From positions 1 to 37,243 of the forward strand of contig NZ_JAAXYC010000048.1 of assembly GCF_018619185.1 (NCBI RefSeq): a stretch of DNA of 37,243 nucleotides, read 5' to 3'. Below are positions 8,251-15,534 of this stretch, one piece after another. The translations under genes were made by a program, and so were the position numbers. This DNA comes from Streptomyces sp. McG3 (GTDB taxonomy: Bacteria; Actinomycetota; Actinomycetes; Streptomycetales; Streptomycetaceae). Under the pieces are notes generated by a model. The model ran no database searches, was not told the DNA's origin, and was given only the letters and a program-made list of their open reading frames with translations. Numbering within the stretch: the stretch's first letter is position 1; each line of letters begins with the position of its first letter.

Positions 8251-8466
8251 ATGGCGCAGTCCGCCGTTCCGGCGACAGGGGCATCCACGATCGCCCCGAT
8301 CTCGGCGAAGGCCATTGCCCCGTGGGCGGTCTTCTTCGGCATCATCATGCTCGTCCTGCTGTACTTCGTCGGCGCCGAACAGGGCGCCACCGCGCTCATC
8401 TCCGGCGAAGGCGTCCACGAATGGGTTCACGACGGCCGTCACCTGCTCGGCTTCCCCTGCCACTGA
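8251..8466 (+). CDS. cbtB: CbtB, small subunit of a predicted cobalt transporter
   Basis: A 71-residue protein with one membrane helix (about 23-43) and the characteristic C-terminal metal-binding tail: His56, His60, His64, Cys70 and His71 within HEWVHDGRHLLGFPCH. CbtB family proteins are 60-75 residues long and always pair with CbtA. The pair is predicted to import cobalt for vitamin B12 synthesis. The ATG follows AGGAGG with a six-base gap, immediately downstream of the cobalamin riboswitch, which is the classical context. cbtA begins 60 bases downstream in the same operon. Confidence 0.93.
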   Translation: MAQSAVPATGASTIAPISAKAIAPWAVFFGIIMLVLLYFVGAEQGATALISGEGVHEWVHDGRHLLGFPCH

Positions 8467-8526
8467 GACACCTGAGCAACCAGGGAATCAGCGGACACGG
8501 GAAGCAAGAGAAATCAGGAAACCAAC

Positions 8527-9282
8527 GTGAACTCCATATCTGTCAGAGCTCTGCTCGTGCGCGGCATGCTCGCGGGCCTGATCGCGGGCGCGTTCGCGCT
8601 CGCCGTGGCCTACTTCCTCGGTGAGTCCCAGGTGGACGCGGCCATCGCCCTCGAAGAGGCACACAGCCACGACCACGGCGGTGGCGAGGAGTTGGTGAGC
8701 CGCACCATGCAGGCCACCGGCGGACTCGCCACCGGTGTGCTGGTCTTCGGCGTCGCCGTGGGCGGGATCGCCGCCCTCGTGTTCTGCTACGCGCTGGGCC
8801 GCATCGGCGACTTCGGCCCCCGGGCCACCGCGGCGCTGATCGCGGGCGCCGCCCTGCTCACGGTCTATGTGGTGCCGTTCCTCAAATACCCGGCGAATCC
8901 GCCCGCCGTCGGCAACCCCGACACCATCGGCGAGCGCACCGCCCTGTTCTTCCTGATGGTCGCCCTCAGCGTGCTGCTGGCCGTCGCCGCCGTCATCACC
9001 GGCAGACGGCTCGCTCCTCGACTGGGCAATTGGAACGCGACCCTGGCGGCCGCCGCCGGCTTCATCCTGCTGATCGGCCTCGCCTACGCCTTCCTGCCCT
9101 CCTTCGACGAAGTGGGCAAGGACTTCCCGGCCGGTCTGCTGTGGGAGTTCCGGCTCTCCACGCTCGCGGTACAGGTGACCCTGTGGAGCGTCTTCGGCGT
9201 CGTCTTCGGGCACCTCACCGAACGGCTTCTGTCGCCGCCCACCCTTGCCGCGACGCCCCGAACGGCGAGCGCGGTGAACTGA
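8527..9282 (+). CDS. cbtA: CbtA, membrane subunit of a predicted cobalt transporter
   Basis: A 251-residue membrane protein with about six helices. A His-rich loop after the first helix (EEAHSHDHGG, His46, His48, His50) is typical of CbtA and likely handles Co(II). The conserved FLKYPANPPAVGNPDTI motif in the middle and an LLWEFRLSTLAVQ stretch near the end also fit the family. It works with CbtB in cobalt uptake and, through the shared leader, is repressed by cobalamin. The GTG start is preceded by AGGAAA. A strong hairpin terminator follows about 60 bases after the stop. Confidence 0.93.
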   Translation: MNSISVRALLVRGMLAGLIAGAFALAVAYFLGESQVDAAIALEEAHSHDHGGGEELVSRTMQATGGLATGVLVFGVAVGGIAALVFCYALGRIGDFGPRATAALIAGAALLTVYVVPFLKYPANPPAVGNPDTIGERTALFFLMVALSVLLAVAAVITGRRLAPRLGNWNATLAAAAGFILLIGLAYAFLPSFDEVGKDFPAGLLWEFRLSTLAVQVTLWSVFGVVFGHLTERLLSPPTLAATPRTASAVN

Positions 9283-9340
9283 GCCCGACCGTAAGCGCAC
9301 GCGCGGACGCACCAGTGCGGACGTACTGACGAGCACGAAG

Positions 9341-9369
9341 GAGCCCGCCGGGTAAGCCCCGGCGGGTTC
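9341..9369 (+). terminator. Terminator of the cbtBA operon
   Basis: An 11-12 bp GC-rich hairpin: GAGCCCGCCGG at 9341-9351 pairs with CCGGCGGGTTC at 9359-9369 around a loop of about 7 bases. There is no long T-run, as is common in Streptomyces. Confidence 0.75.
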
Positions 9370-9410
9370 CTCTGCTGTGCGGGCAGGTCTCAGGCGGGTA
9401 GCAATGATTA

Positions 9411-9468
9411 TTAGCGTCGCTACGCTTTCGGTGTAGCGTTGCTATTGCTTTGGTGTTAGCGTTGATTA
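9411..9468 (+). promoter_or_regulatory. Three phased TAGCGTYG repeats upstream of the SDR gene
   Basis: Three near-identical units, TTAGCGTCGCTA (9411-9422), GTAGCGTTGCTA (9433-9444) and TTAGCGTTGATTA (9456-9468), start 22-23 bases apart, close to two helical turns. GTAGC at 9398-9402 also pairs in inverted orientation with GCTAC at 9419-9423. The block is AT-rich and lies 50-107 bases upstream of the SDR start, so it probably contains the promoter and an operator. The TetR regulator encoded in the same operon is the natural candidate ligand. A TAGCGT also occurs at 10375-10380 just before the TetR start. Confidence 0.55.
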
Positions 9469-9517
9469 CATCGGGTTTCACGGGACCGCCGCGACCCCAG
9501 TCGCCAGGAGCAATGCC

Positions 9518-10354
9518 ATGACCGAACGGGCCATGACCGAACAGTCCGCATCCGTATCCGCATCGGCACCCACATCGACTACCAGCGCGGAGTCCGTCGG
9601 CGCACGGTCCGCGCGCGCCGGTGGTGCTCCTCGCCGGGTGGCCGTGGTCACCGGGGGATCCCGGGGCATCGGCCGCGAGAGCGCTGAACGCCTCGCCGCC
9701 GACGGTTTCGCTGTCGTCGTCAACTACGCGGGCAACCGGACCGAGGCGGAGGCCGCCGTCGCCGCCATCACCGCCGCGGGCGGCGAGGCCGTCGCCCAAC
9801 AGGCGGACGTGGCCGACGAGGCCGCCGTCGCGGCACTCTTCGACATCGCCGAGGCCACGTTCGGCGGCGTCGACGTGCTGGTGCACGCGGCCGGGGTCAT
9901 GGCGCTCGCCCCGCTGGCCGAGCTCGAACTCGACACGCTCGACCGGATGCACCGCACCAACATCCGGGGCACGTTCGTGGTCGACCAGCAGGCCGCGCGG
10001 CGGCTGCGCGAGGGCGGGGCCATCATCAACTTCTCCAGCTCGGTGCTGGCCCTGGCCCTGCCCGGTTACAGCGCGTATGCCGCCACCAAGGGCGCCGTCG
10101 AGGCGATGACCCTGATCCTCGCCCGCGAGTTGCGCGGCCGTGACATCACGGTCAACGCCGTGGCGCCGGGGCCGACCGCCACCGCCCTGTTCCTGGACGG
10201 CAAGGACGAGGAGACCGTCGCGAGGATGGCCGCACAGCCGCCGCTGGAGCGGCTGGGGACCCCGCAGGACATAGCCGAGGTGGTCTCCTTCCTCGCCGGC
10301 CCGGCCCGCTGGGTCAACGGCCAGGTGCTGCGGGCCAACGGCGGCATCGTCTGA
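9518..10354 (+). CDS. SDR-family NAD(P)-dependent oxidoreductase (3-ketoacyl reductase-like)
   Basis: A 278-residue classical short-chain dehydrogenase. The cofactor motif TGGSRGIG is at 45-52, HAAGV (NNAG equivalent) at 123-127, catalytic Ser174, and Tyr187-x3-Lys191 in SAYAATK. VNAVAPGPTATALF and a C-terminal VNGQVLRANGG are typical. It reduces a carbonyl or oxidises an alcohol in the cytosol with NAD(P)H; the absence of an Asp after the second strand (NYAGN) fits NADPH preference. About 38 Ser/Ala-rich N-terminal residues precede the fold. The ATG at 9518 has AGGAG seven bases upstream; an internal ATG 15 bases later repeats the MTE sequence. The TetR gene follows within 34 bases. Confidence 0.9.
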   Translation: MTERAMTEQSASVSASAPTSTTSAESVGARSARAGGAPRRVAVVTGGSRGIGRESAERLAADGFAVVVNYAGNRTEAEAAVAAITAAGGEAVAQQADVADEAAVAALFDIAEATFGGVDVLVHAAGVMALAPLAELELDTLDRMHRTNIRGTFVVDQQAARRLREGGAIINFSSSVLALALPGYSAYAATKGAVEAMTLILARELRGRDITVNAVAPGPTATALFLDGKDEETVARMAAQPPLERLGTPQDIAEVVSFLAGPARWVNGQVLRANGGIV

Positions 10355-10387
10355 GCGGCCGCCGTGCCGCTTGATAGCGTCCGTCCG

Positions 10388-11095
10388 GTGAGTACGAGTA
10401 CCCGGACACGCATCCTGGAAGTGGCCGCCACCCTGGTCAGGGAATCTCCCGACGGAGACATCTCCACGCGCGCGGTGTGCGAGGCGGCGAAGGTGGGCGC
10501 CCCGGCCCTCTACCGCCACTTCGGCGACAAGGAGGGGCTGTTGTCGGCCGTCGTCGACCACGGCTTCGAGCAGTACCTGGCGACGAAGAGGGAGCGCGGC
10601 GAGACGACGGACGCCGTGGAGGACCTGCGCCGGGGGTGGGACAGCCACGTCGCCTTCGCCCTCGACAACCGCAACCTCTACCGGCTGATGAACTCACCGG
10701 CGATGCGCACGCCGCCCGCCGCGGCGCTGGAGTCCCACCGGATCCTGACCGGCGACCTCGAACGGGCCGCGGCCCAGGGCCGGATGCGCGTCGCGCCCGG
10801 GCTGGCCGCCCAGATGGTCATGTCGGCCAATGTGGGGGTGGCGCTGATGCTCGTGTCCCGCCCGGCGACGTTCGACGACATCGAGGTGTCCCACCGGGTG
10901 CGCGACGCGCTGTACGCGACGGTGCTCACGCCGGAGGCCCCGCCCGGCACACCGCCGGACGCCGAAGTCCCCACGGCGGCGGCCCGGTTGAGCGCCCTGC
11001 TGCGGCAGGAGCACGGGGCGGGTCTGAGCAGCGCCGAGGCGGCGCTGATGAAGGAGTGGCTCGACCGGGTGGCGAACGCCCGGCCGGGCGGCTGA
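10388..11095 (+). CDS. TetR/AcrR-family transcriptional regulator
   Basis: A 235-residue regulator. The N-terminal DNA-binding domain reads DISTRAVCEAAKVGAPALYRHFGDKEGLL (about 24-52), a standard TetR helix-turn-helix followed by the F-x-x-K-x-x-L motif. The remainder is a helical ligand-binding and dimer domain. The GTG at 10388 is preferred to an upstream ATG at 10364 because the protein then begins directly before the first helix, and a TAGCGT at 10375-10380 sits eight bases upstream, compatible with a leaderless transcript. It very likely controls the SDR gene just upstream and itself through the repeats at 9411-9468. Ligand unknown. Confidence 0.9.
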   Translation: MSTSTRTRILEVAATLVRESPDGDISTRAVCEAAKVGAPALYRHFGDKEGLLSAVVDHGFEQYLATKRERGETTDAVEDLRRGWDSHVAFALDNRNLYRLMNSPAMRTPPAAALESHRILTGDLERAAAQGRMRVAPGLAAQMVMSANVGVALMLVSRPATFDDIEVSHRVRDALYATVLTPEAPPGTPPDAEVPTAAARLSALLRQEHGAGLSSAEAALMKEWLDRVANARPGG

Positions 11096-11181
11096 ACCGA
11101 ACCAAGGGCGCGGCCGGGGCGTGTGGCCGTCAAAGGGGTCGGACACCGGGGCGTCAGGCGACAGACGTCCTGGTGCCGGGT

Positions 11182-11209
11182 GCCGGGGATCTGGCGCCGG
11201 GGATCTGGC
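11182..11209. repeat. Tandem 14-bp duplication
   Basis: GCCGGGGATCTGGC occurs twice in direct succession (11182-11195 and 11196-11209) in the gap between the convergent TetR and lipoprotein genes. It looks like simple replication slippage; no function is assigned. Confidence 0.8.
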
Positions 11210-11240
11210 GCAGAGGGCAGGAGGCAGGGCGCGGCGGTCG

Positions 11241-11903
11241 TCATGGTGCGGGGGAAGAGGCATCGTGATCGCGGAGGCCGTCCTCCGTGCGGCGTGCCGC
11301 GTTGCCGACGATCCGTTCGAGGCTTTCCTGTACGTCGTGTTCCGTGCTCCCGTGCGGTGCGTACGCGGACACCGTGAGCACGAGGTCGCCGTTCCACAGG
11401 AGGAGGGTGCGGCCGGGGCGTCCCCCGTCGTCGGCCGGTATCGCGTAGGCGGCGTCGTGGACCTTCTCGGGCCCGCGTCCGTGGGCACGGTCGAGGTCCT
11501 CCTTGACGCGGTACGCGTGACGGGCGGCCTCGGTGGCCTCGTACACCGACGCCCTGGTGCTGAGCTTCCAGAAGGTGCCGTCGGGAGCCTTGAGGTCCGC
11601 GAGGCAGCCGGTCTGCCGGTAGAGCGGCCGCGCACCGTTCTCGCCGATGTCCTCCTGGGCGTCGGGGGAGGCGGAGTCGGTGGTGCTGCCGAGGGTGAAG
11701 CCCTCGGCGGGTGCCTCGCCCGTGAGGAGATCGCAGGGTCTGCTGGTCCAGCTGTGGGTTCCCGGTGGGCGAGCGGTCCGCTCCGCCGCCTCCCGGTTCT
11801 TTCCGTCATCGGCACCGGAGCAGCCGGCCGAAACCGCCACCGCCAGCCCGATGAGCGCGGCCGACCGCGCCCGGCCTAATGCGGCACTCCTGGATCCGTG
11901 CAT
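11241..11903 (-). CDS. Secreted lipoprotein of unknown function
   Basis: A 220-residue protein with a lipoprotein signal peptide: basic MHGSRSAALGRARS, hydrophobic core, and lipobox VSAG-Cys28. The mature part has two further cysteines (in SRPCDLLTG and QTGCLAD), a layout reminiscent of the DUF3558 lipoproteins of actinomycetes, where CDLL near the N-terminus is typical; this resemblance is from memory. Expected location is the outer face of the membrane. The ATG follows GGGGTGGGAG. The gene lies downstream of the TPR gene on the same strand, but a strong terminator separates them. No partner suggests a function. Confidence 0.75.
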   Translation of the reverse strand: MHGSRSAALGRARSAALIGLAVAVSAGCSGADDGKNREAAERTARPPGTHSWTSRPCDLLTGEAPAEGFTLGSTTDSASPDAQEDIGENGARPLYRQTGCLADLKAPDGTFWKLSTRASVYEATEAARHAYRVKEDLDRAHGRGPEKVHDAAYAIPADDGGRPGRTLLLWNGDLVLTVSAYAPHGSTEHDVQESLERIVGNAARRTEDGLRDHDASSPAP

Positions 11904-11963
11904 CTCCCACCCCTTCGCCCTGGAGATCCCATTGTCCGACGCTCGTATCGGCGGGTAAAGGAG

Positions 11964-11995
11964 ACCGGGCCCGCACCGAGTGGTGCGGGCCCGGT
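11964..11995 (-). terminator. Perfect hairpin terminator after the TPR gene
   Basis: A perfect 14-bp stem (ACCGGGCCCGCACC at 11964-11977 against 11982-11995) with a GAGT tetraloop sits 12 bases beyond the stop of the TPR gene. Confidence 0.8.
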
Positions 11996-12007
11996 GACAC
12001 GGAGCGG

Positions 12008-12373
12008 TCAGGAGCGCGTGGCTCCGGGGCCGAAGTCGCCGGTGAGGGCGGCGGCCATCCGCAGATACGGCACCGCGTCGGTGGTCCGCCCCTGGCGCTC
12101 CAGCGTCCGGCCCAGCATCAGGTGCGCGTAGCTCTCCACCGGGTCGAGCTCCAGCACAGTCCGGAGCTCCTGCTCCGCCTTGCCCAGCCGGGCGGAGTGG
12201 TAGTAGGAGCGCGCCAGCAGCAGCCGCGGCGCGACCTGCTCCGGCGCTTCGTCGACGAGTCCGCCCAGGATCCGCGCGGCCGTCAGGTACTCCCTGGCCT
12301 CGAAGAACATCTGCGCCCGGTCCCACCGGTCGGCGGCGGTGCCGAACTCGTAGTAGGTCTCGGTCTCGCTCAC
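12008..12373 (-). CDS. Small tetratricopeptide-repeat protein
   Basis: A 121-residue helical protein made of about three TPR-like units: WDRAQMFFEAREYLTAARILGGLVDEAP, PRLLLARSYYHSARLGKAEQELRTVLELDP, and YAHLMLGRTLERQGRTTDAVPYLRMAAALT. TPR units have alternating small and large residues (Trp, Leu, Gly, Tyr, Ala, Phe, Ala, Pro) and serve as protein-protein scaffolds. No catalytic domain is attached. It is divergent from the pirin gene (147-base gap), and this neighbour pair is probably co-regulated. AGGAGG lies before the ATG. Confidence 0.85.
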   Translation of the reverse strand: MSETETYYEFGTAADRWDRAQMFFEAREYLTAARILGGLVDEAPEQVAPRLLLARSYYHSARLGKAEQELRTVLELDPVESYAHLMLGRTLERQGRTTDAVPYLRMAAALTGDFGPGATRS

Positions 12374-12520
12374 GTGTCCTCCTTCATGTGGTGCGGGCCG
12401 GCTCCGGACCGCCCCGCCGTGCGTTCAGCGATGACAACACCGCACAATGGTTGAACATTCCACTAAAATTCTGGCGTGGGACCCGGTGCTCCACGCCGCT
12501 ACGGGAATAGGTTGAGCGCC

Positions 12521-13486
12521 ATGAGCAATCTCGATCGCCAGGCCACGCCCTCCGTCTGCGGAGGGCGCGGCTTCGTCGTCGCCGAGCCCGTCCGTGAGCT
12601 TCTCGCCCCCCGCCGCGTCCAGCTCGGCGAGGGCACCGAGGTCCGCCGTCTGCTGCCCAATCTGGGCCGGCGCATGGTGGGCGCCTGGGCCTTCGTGGAC
12701 CACTACGGCCCCGACGACATCGCCGACGAGCCCGGAATGCAGGTCCCGCCGCATCCCCACATGGGTCTCCAGACCGTCAGCTGGCTCCATGACGGGGAAG
12801 TGCTTCACCGGGACAGTCTCGGCAGCCTGCAGACGGTACGCCCCCGCGAACTGGGTCTGATGACCTCGGGCCGCGCCATCAGCCACTCCGAGGAGAGCCC
12901 GAAGGAACATGCCCGGCTGCTGCACGGGGCGCAGCTCTGGGTGGCCCTCCCGGAAGCACACCGCACCATCGAGCCGCACTTCCAGCACCACACGGATCTG
13001 CCTGTCGTCACCGCCCCCGGTGTGACCGCCACCGTCATCCTGGGCGAACTGGACGGTGCGGCCTCGCCCGGCACCGCGTACACCCCGATCGTCGGCGCCG
13101 ACGTGGCCCTGGCCGGTGGCGCCGAGGCCCGCCTGCCCCTGGACCCCGACTTCGAGTACGCGGTCCTGTCCATGTCGGGCGAGGCCGAGGTCGACGGCGT
13201 CCTCGTGCTGCCCGGCTCGATGCTCTACCTCGGCTGCGGCCGCACCGAACTGCCTCTTCGCGCCGTCTCCGACGCCGGGCTGATGCTCCTGGGCGGCGAA
13301 CCGTTCGAGGAGGAACTGGTCATGTTCTGGAACTTCATCGCCCGATCCGGTGAGGAGATCGTACAGGCGCGAAACGACTGGGAGAAGGGCTCGCGGTTCG
13401 GCGAGGTGCGGGGCTACGACGGCGCCCGCCTGTCTGCCCCGGAACTGCCCACGACCACGCTGAAGCGACGCGGACGAGTGCGCTGA
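12521..13486 (+). CDS. Pirin family protein
   Basis: A 321-residue bicupin. The metal-site motif is intact: PHPHMG (His78, His80), EVLHRDSLGS, and MTSGRAISHSE (His122, Glu124). Pirins bind Fe(II); some have quercetin 2,3-dioxygenase activity, and in actinomycetes a pirin modulates pyruvate metabolism and redox balance. The C-terminal cupin (PFEEELVMFWNFIARSGEEI) is also typical. The ATG beginning MSNLDRQ is preferred over a GTG at 12476 because homologues start near the VCGGRGFVVAEPV region. Upstream, an AT-rich segment with TTGAACATTCC (12451-12461) probably holds the promoter. Confidence 0.92.
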   Translation: MSNLDRQATPSVCGGRGFVVAEPVRELLAPRRVQLGEGTEVRRLLPNLGRRMVGAWAFVDHYGPDDIADEPGMQVPPHPHMGLQTVSWLHDGEVLHRDSLGSLQTVRPRELGLMTSGRAISHSEESPKEHARLLHGAQLWVALPEAHRTIEPHFQHHTDLPVVTAPGVTATVILGELDGAASPGTAYTPIVGADVALAGGAEARLPLDPDFEYAVLSMSGEAEVDGVLVLPGSMLYLGCGRTELPLRAVSDAGLMLLGGEPFEEELVMFWNFIARSGEEIVQARNDWEKGSRFGEVRGYDGARLSAPELPTTTLKRRGRVR

Positions 13487-13929
13487 CCTGCGGAAACCTG
13501 GAGACGGGCTGGCCGTGCTTCCGCTGGCGGTCGCCATGCTGGAGCTCTGATCCGCATTCTGTCCTGGGCTCGGGGCTTGGGGGTCTACTGGGTGTGAGAG
13601 GAGGTACGTCGAGTCTCGTGGTCGAGCTTGTGTGTCAGGGTTCAATCGGATCGATGCTGACCTCTTGCTGACTTTTCTGATTGCCTGTCAGGTTGTGGTA
13701 GCCGTCTGCCGCCTGTATGCCGGGAAACCGGTCCCGGGGCGGAGTCGCTGAGGGGTGACTGGGTGCCGCAGAACCCAGACGCCGAATTCGTCCGGCTGAC
13801 CGCCGAGCCACCCTCGCCGAAGCCGGGAAGTACCGCATCGGCTGGCTCCGGCGGCTCTTACCGACGACTTCCGAAGTCGAATGAGCCTCGCCCGAGTCCG
13901 CCCGGACAGGCCCTGGGTGGACATGCGAG
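13487..13929. other. Non-coding stretch leading into gene remnants
   Basis: No intact gene. Codon structure is lost and GC is lower than in flanking genes. A short plus-strand piece around 13790-13882 reads protein-like only if a frameshift is allowed (FVRLTAE followed by EAGKYRIGWLRRLLP), hinting at another decayed gene of unknown family. Confidence 0.5.
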
Positions 13930-14175
13930 CTACATCACGGGAAGGGAGACGGTGATGGTCCTGCTGGTCGCGGTCACGGTTACGGCGCAACTCGCCGCGA
14001 GCGTGCAGACCAGGGACCAGCCGTAGCCGCCTTCAGTCGGCTCATCGGGAACCGTCGCCACCGGCAACCCCACTTGGTGGTCGGAGGTGGTCACCCTGCC
14101 CCGATCGTCCTGGATCGCGACGGTGAATCCAGCGAAACTACCTCCACGCCGTATCGCGTTGGTGAGACGTTCCAT
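13930..14175 (-). pseudogene. Fragment of an anti-sigma-type HATPase (ATP-binding) protein
   Basis: The frame encodes about 80 residues resembling the C-terminal two thirds of a GHKL/HATPase regulatory protein of the kind common in Streptomyces: ERLTNAIRRGG (the N-box, normally ELVTNAxxHG), GFTVAIQDDRG, a VPDEPTEGGYGWSLVCTLA stretch (G-box, normally EGGRGLxLV), and a VTVTATSRTITVSLPV tail. The N-terminal strand and helix before the N-box are missing, the N-box His is Arg, and the fragment stops exactly against the transposase remnant. It was probably an RsbW/SpoIIAB-like ATPase before truncation. Confidence 0.45.
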
Positions 14176-14184
14176 CAGGTGGGC

Positions 14185-14457
14185 GGAGGTTCGTGACTCA
14201 CCCGATCGAGGTGCGTGCGGCGCTGGTAGTGGCAGTGGCGGGCGATGGCCTGGTGACGTCGGCGCCAGTGGGACCAGTAGAGCCGACGGGTGGGTTGCCG
14301 GTGCCGGGCTGCGGGGGGATGGGCAAGGTCCAGGAGCCGTCGGATTTCTGCCACGGTGAGGGGAACGAGGCTGCTCGAACCGTTTCTGCGGCCCCCTTCT
14401 CGAGGGCGGGAGCTGTCATCGCGGCCAGGAAGGCGTGCGCGAGCATCGCCAACACGG
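14185..14457 (-). pseudogene. C-terminal remnant of an IS701-like transposase, frameshifted
   Basis: Read on the minus strand, one frame gives TVLAMLAHAFLAAMTA (14455 downwards), the conserved late helix of IS701/IS4-type DDE transposases. After a frameshift near 14390 a second frame gives LVPLTVAEIRRLL and YWSHWRRRHQAIARHCHYQRR, the usual C-terminus. Catalytic parts are absent. The piece is non-functional. It abuts the ATPase fragment on one side and an oppositely oriented piece of the same transposase on the other. Confidence 0.65.
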
Positions 14458-14523
14458 TGGGCCATCAAGGAGTGCTTCCAGGCCGCGAAGAACGAGTGCG
14501 GCCTGGACCAGTACGAAGTCCGG
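14458..14523 (+). pseudogene. Inverted internal fragment of the same IS701-like transposase
   Basis: Plus-strand codons from TGG at 14458 read WAIKECFQAAKNECGLDQYE and then Val-Arg, the highly conserved motif that in intact IS701-like transposases directly precedes the TLAMLAHAFL helix. Here that helix lies on the other strand a few bases away, so the two parts are head to head and must have been rearranged by inversion or by two events. Confidence 0.65.
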
Positions 14524-14527
14524 AGCC

Positions 14528-14656
14528 CACATCGACAAGCTCCGCCACCTCCAGAGCCGGGGCATCGACCAGTTCGCCGTCTACGACATGCACGACAACC
14601 GCGAGAGCACCACCGACTCCTACCGCACCAAGACCATCCCTGCGATCCACGCCTGA
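14528..14656 (+). pseudogene. C-terminal fragment of an LLM-class flavin/F420-dependent oxidoreductase
   Basis: Forty-two codons to a TGA read HIDKLRHLQSRGIDQFAVYD, then a MHD motif and TKTIPAIHA. The G-I-D-Q-F-A-V-Y-x-M-H-D motif followed by a final I-P-A is the standard end of luciferase-like oxidoreductases. The rest of the gene is gone, replaced by the transposase fragment, so this is a relic of an IS-mediated deletion. Confidence 0.5.
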
Positions 14657-14734
14657 CGAGAAGCCGCCGAGCCTCCGTGCGGCCGATCCGATGTGGTGCC
14701 AGCCGACCGGCCCGTCTCCGTCAGCCCTCCCTTC

Positions 14735-15379
14735 TCACTCTGGCTCCCCGGTTTCTGCCTCCAACAGTGAACGAGTATGCGGTCCGTACACGCCGAGCCG
14801 GTCCACGGACGCGCCCGCCCACCACTGGTAGACCTCCACGGCTATGGTGACCTGTTCGTCGTAGACGCCGTCTGCTTCGCCCTCGTACGCACCTATCTGG
14901 GCCAGCCTGAGCTGTAATTCCACTACGTCTGCCCCGTGGCTTCCGAGCCGTAGTGTCACCATGCGCGGTGCCGATGAGGTCGACGACGAAGAAGGTGGCG
15001 AGGGGAGCAGGCTGGGAGGAACAGTTGTCTGCCGTGTTGTGGGAAACGAGGGGGCCGCCAAGGAGCTCCTGGCGGCCGATGCAGACGGTACCGCCGAGCG
15101 CTTTGGTGACACGGTTGGCGACTCCCTCGGGGCGGAGGTGATGCGCCTCGGGAGAGACCTGAGGGGTTCCTCCGACTGTGCGAAAGGGGAAGGTTCCGCT
15201 GGCCTTTCGTCATAGACGAGAGAGCATCCGTATATGGCGGTTGCTCCGAGCAGCGTCGAAATGGCAACGGCTATGCCGACCGCCAAGCGCGCTCTCACTG
15301 TCGCCTGCCGCGTCTCGCCAGGCCGGAACGGGGCCATGTTGAGCGTTTCGGCACGAACACAGGATTCCTTTCGTCGCAC
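14735..15379 (-). CDS. Membrane-anchored protein with C-terminal peptidoglycan-binding domain
   Basis: A 214-residue protein. A basic N-terminus is followed by one hydrophobic segment (about 32-52, ending GATAIYGC), then a Ser/Pro/Thr-rich spacer of about 80 residues, then a PG_binding_1 domain (about 138-210): LRLGSHGADVVELQLRLAQ, ADGVYDEQV, YGPHTRSLLEAETG. These domains hold proteins to the cell wall; no catalytic domain is present. The exported part should face the wall. The GTG at 15379 gives an extra N-terminal stretch; an ATG at 15337 (MAPFRPGE) is an equally plausible start because neither has a well-spaced SD. Flanked by remnants on the left and the beta-propeller gene on the right. 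Confidence 0.75.
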   Translation of the reverse strand: MRRKESCVRAETLNMAPFRPGETRQATVRARLAVGIAVAISTLLGATAIYGCSLVYDERPAEPSPFAQSEEPLRSLPRRITSAPRESPTVSPKRSAVPSASAARSSLAAPSFPTTRQTTVPPSLLPSPPSSSSTSSAPRMVTLRLGSHGADVVELQLRLAQIGAYEGEADGVYDEQVTIAVEVYQWWAGASVDRLGVYGPHTRSLLEAETGEPE

Positions 15380-15464
15380 GGGCAGTCCGAAATGCTGCTA
15401 CCAGTTGGCGGAGCCGAAGAATTTCCTCTGGTGCGAAAGCGAGGCGTGACTTACGGGGGCACTG

Positions 15465-15498
15465 CTGACAGGCCAGGATGACTTTTCTGGCCTGTCAG
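15465..15498 (-). terminator. Hairpin terminator of the beta-propeller gene
   Basis: A perfect 12-bp stem, CTGACAGGCCAG (15465-15476) against CTGGCCTGTCAG (15487-15498), with a 10-base loop, starts 37 bases beyond the stop on the minus strand. Confidence 0.75.
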
Positions 15499-15534
15499 GC
15501 GCTGTCGTTCTCGGCGCAAGGAAAGAAGCCGACG

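Noticed and set aside
9215..10648. Long minus-strand frame opposite SDR and TetR
   Set aside because: Antisense shadow; no domain or start signal.
11182..11209. Possible CRISPR or iteron array
   Set aside because: Only two adjacent units without spacers; no array of regularly spaced repeats exists anywhere in the window.
12425..13645. 406-codon minus-strand frame opposite the pirin gene
   Set aside because: The pirin motifs on the plus strand are unmistakable, so this is a shadow.
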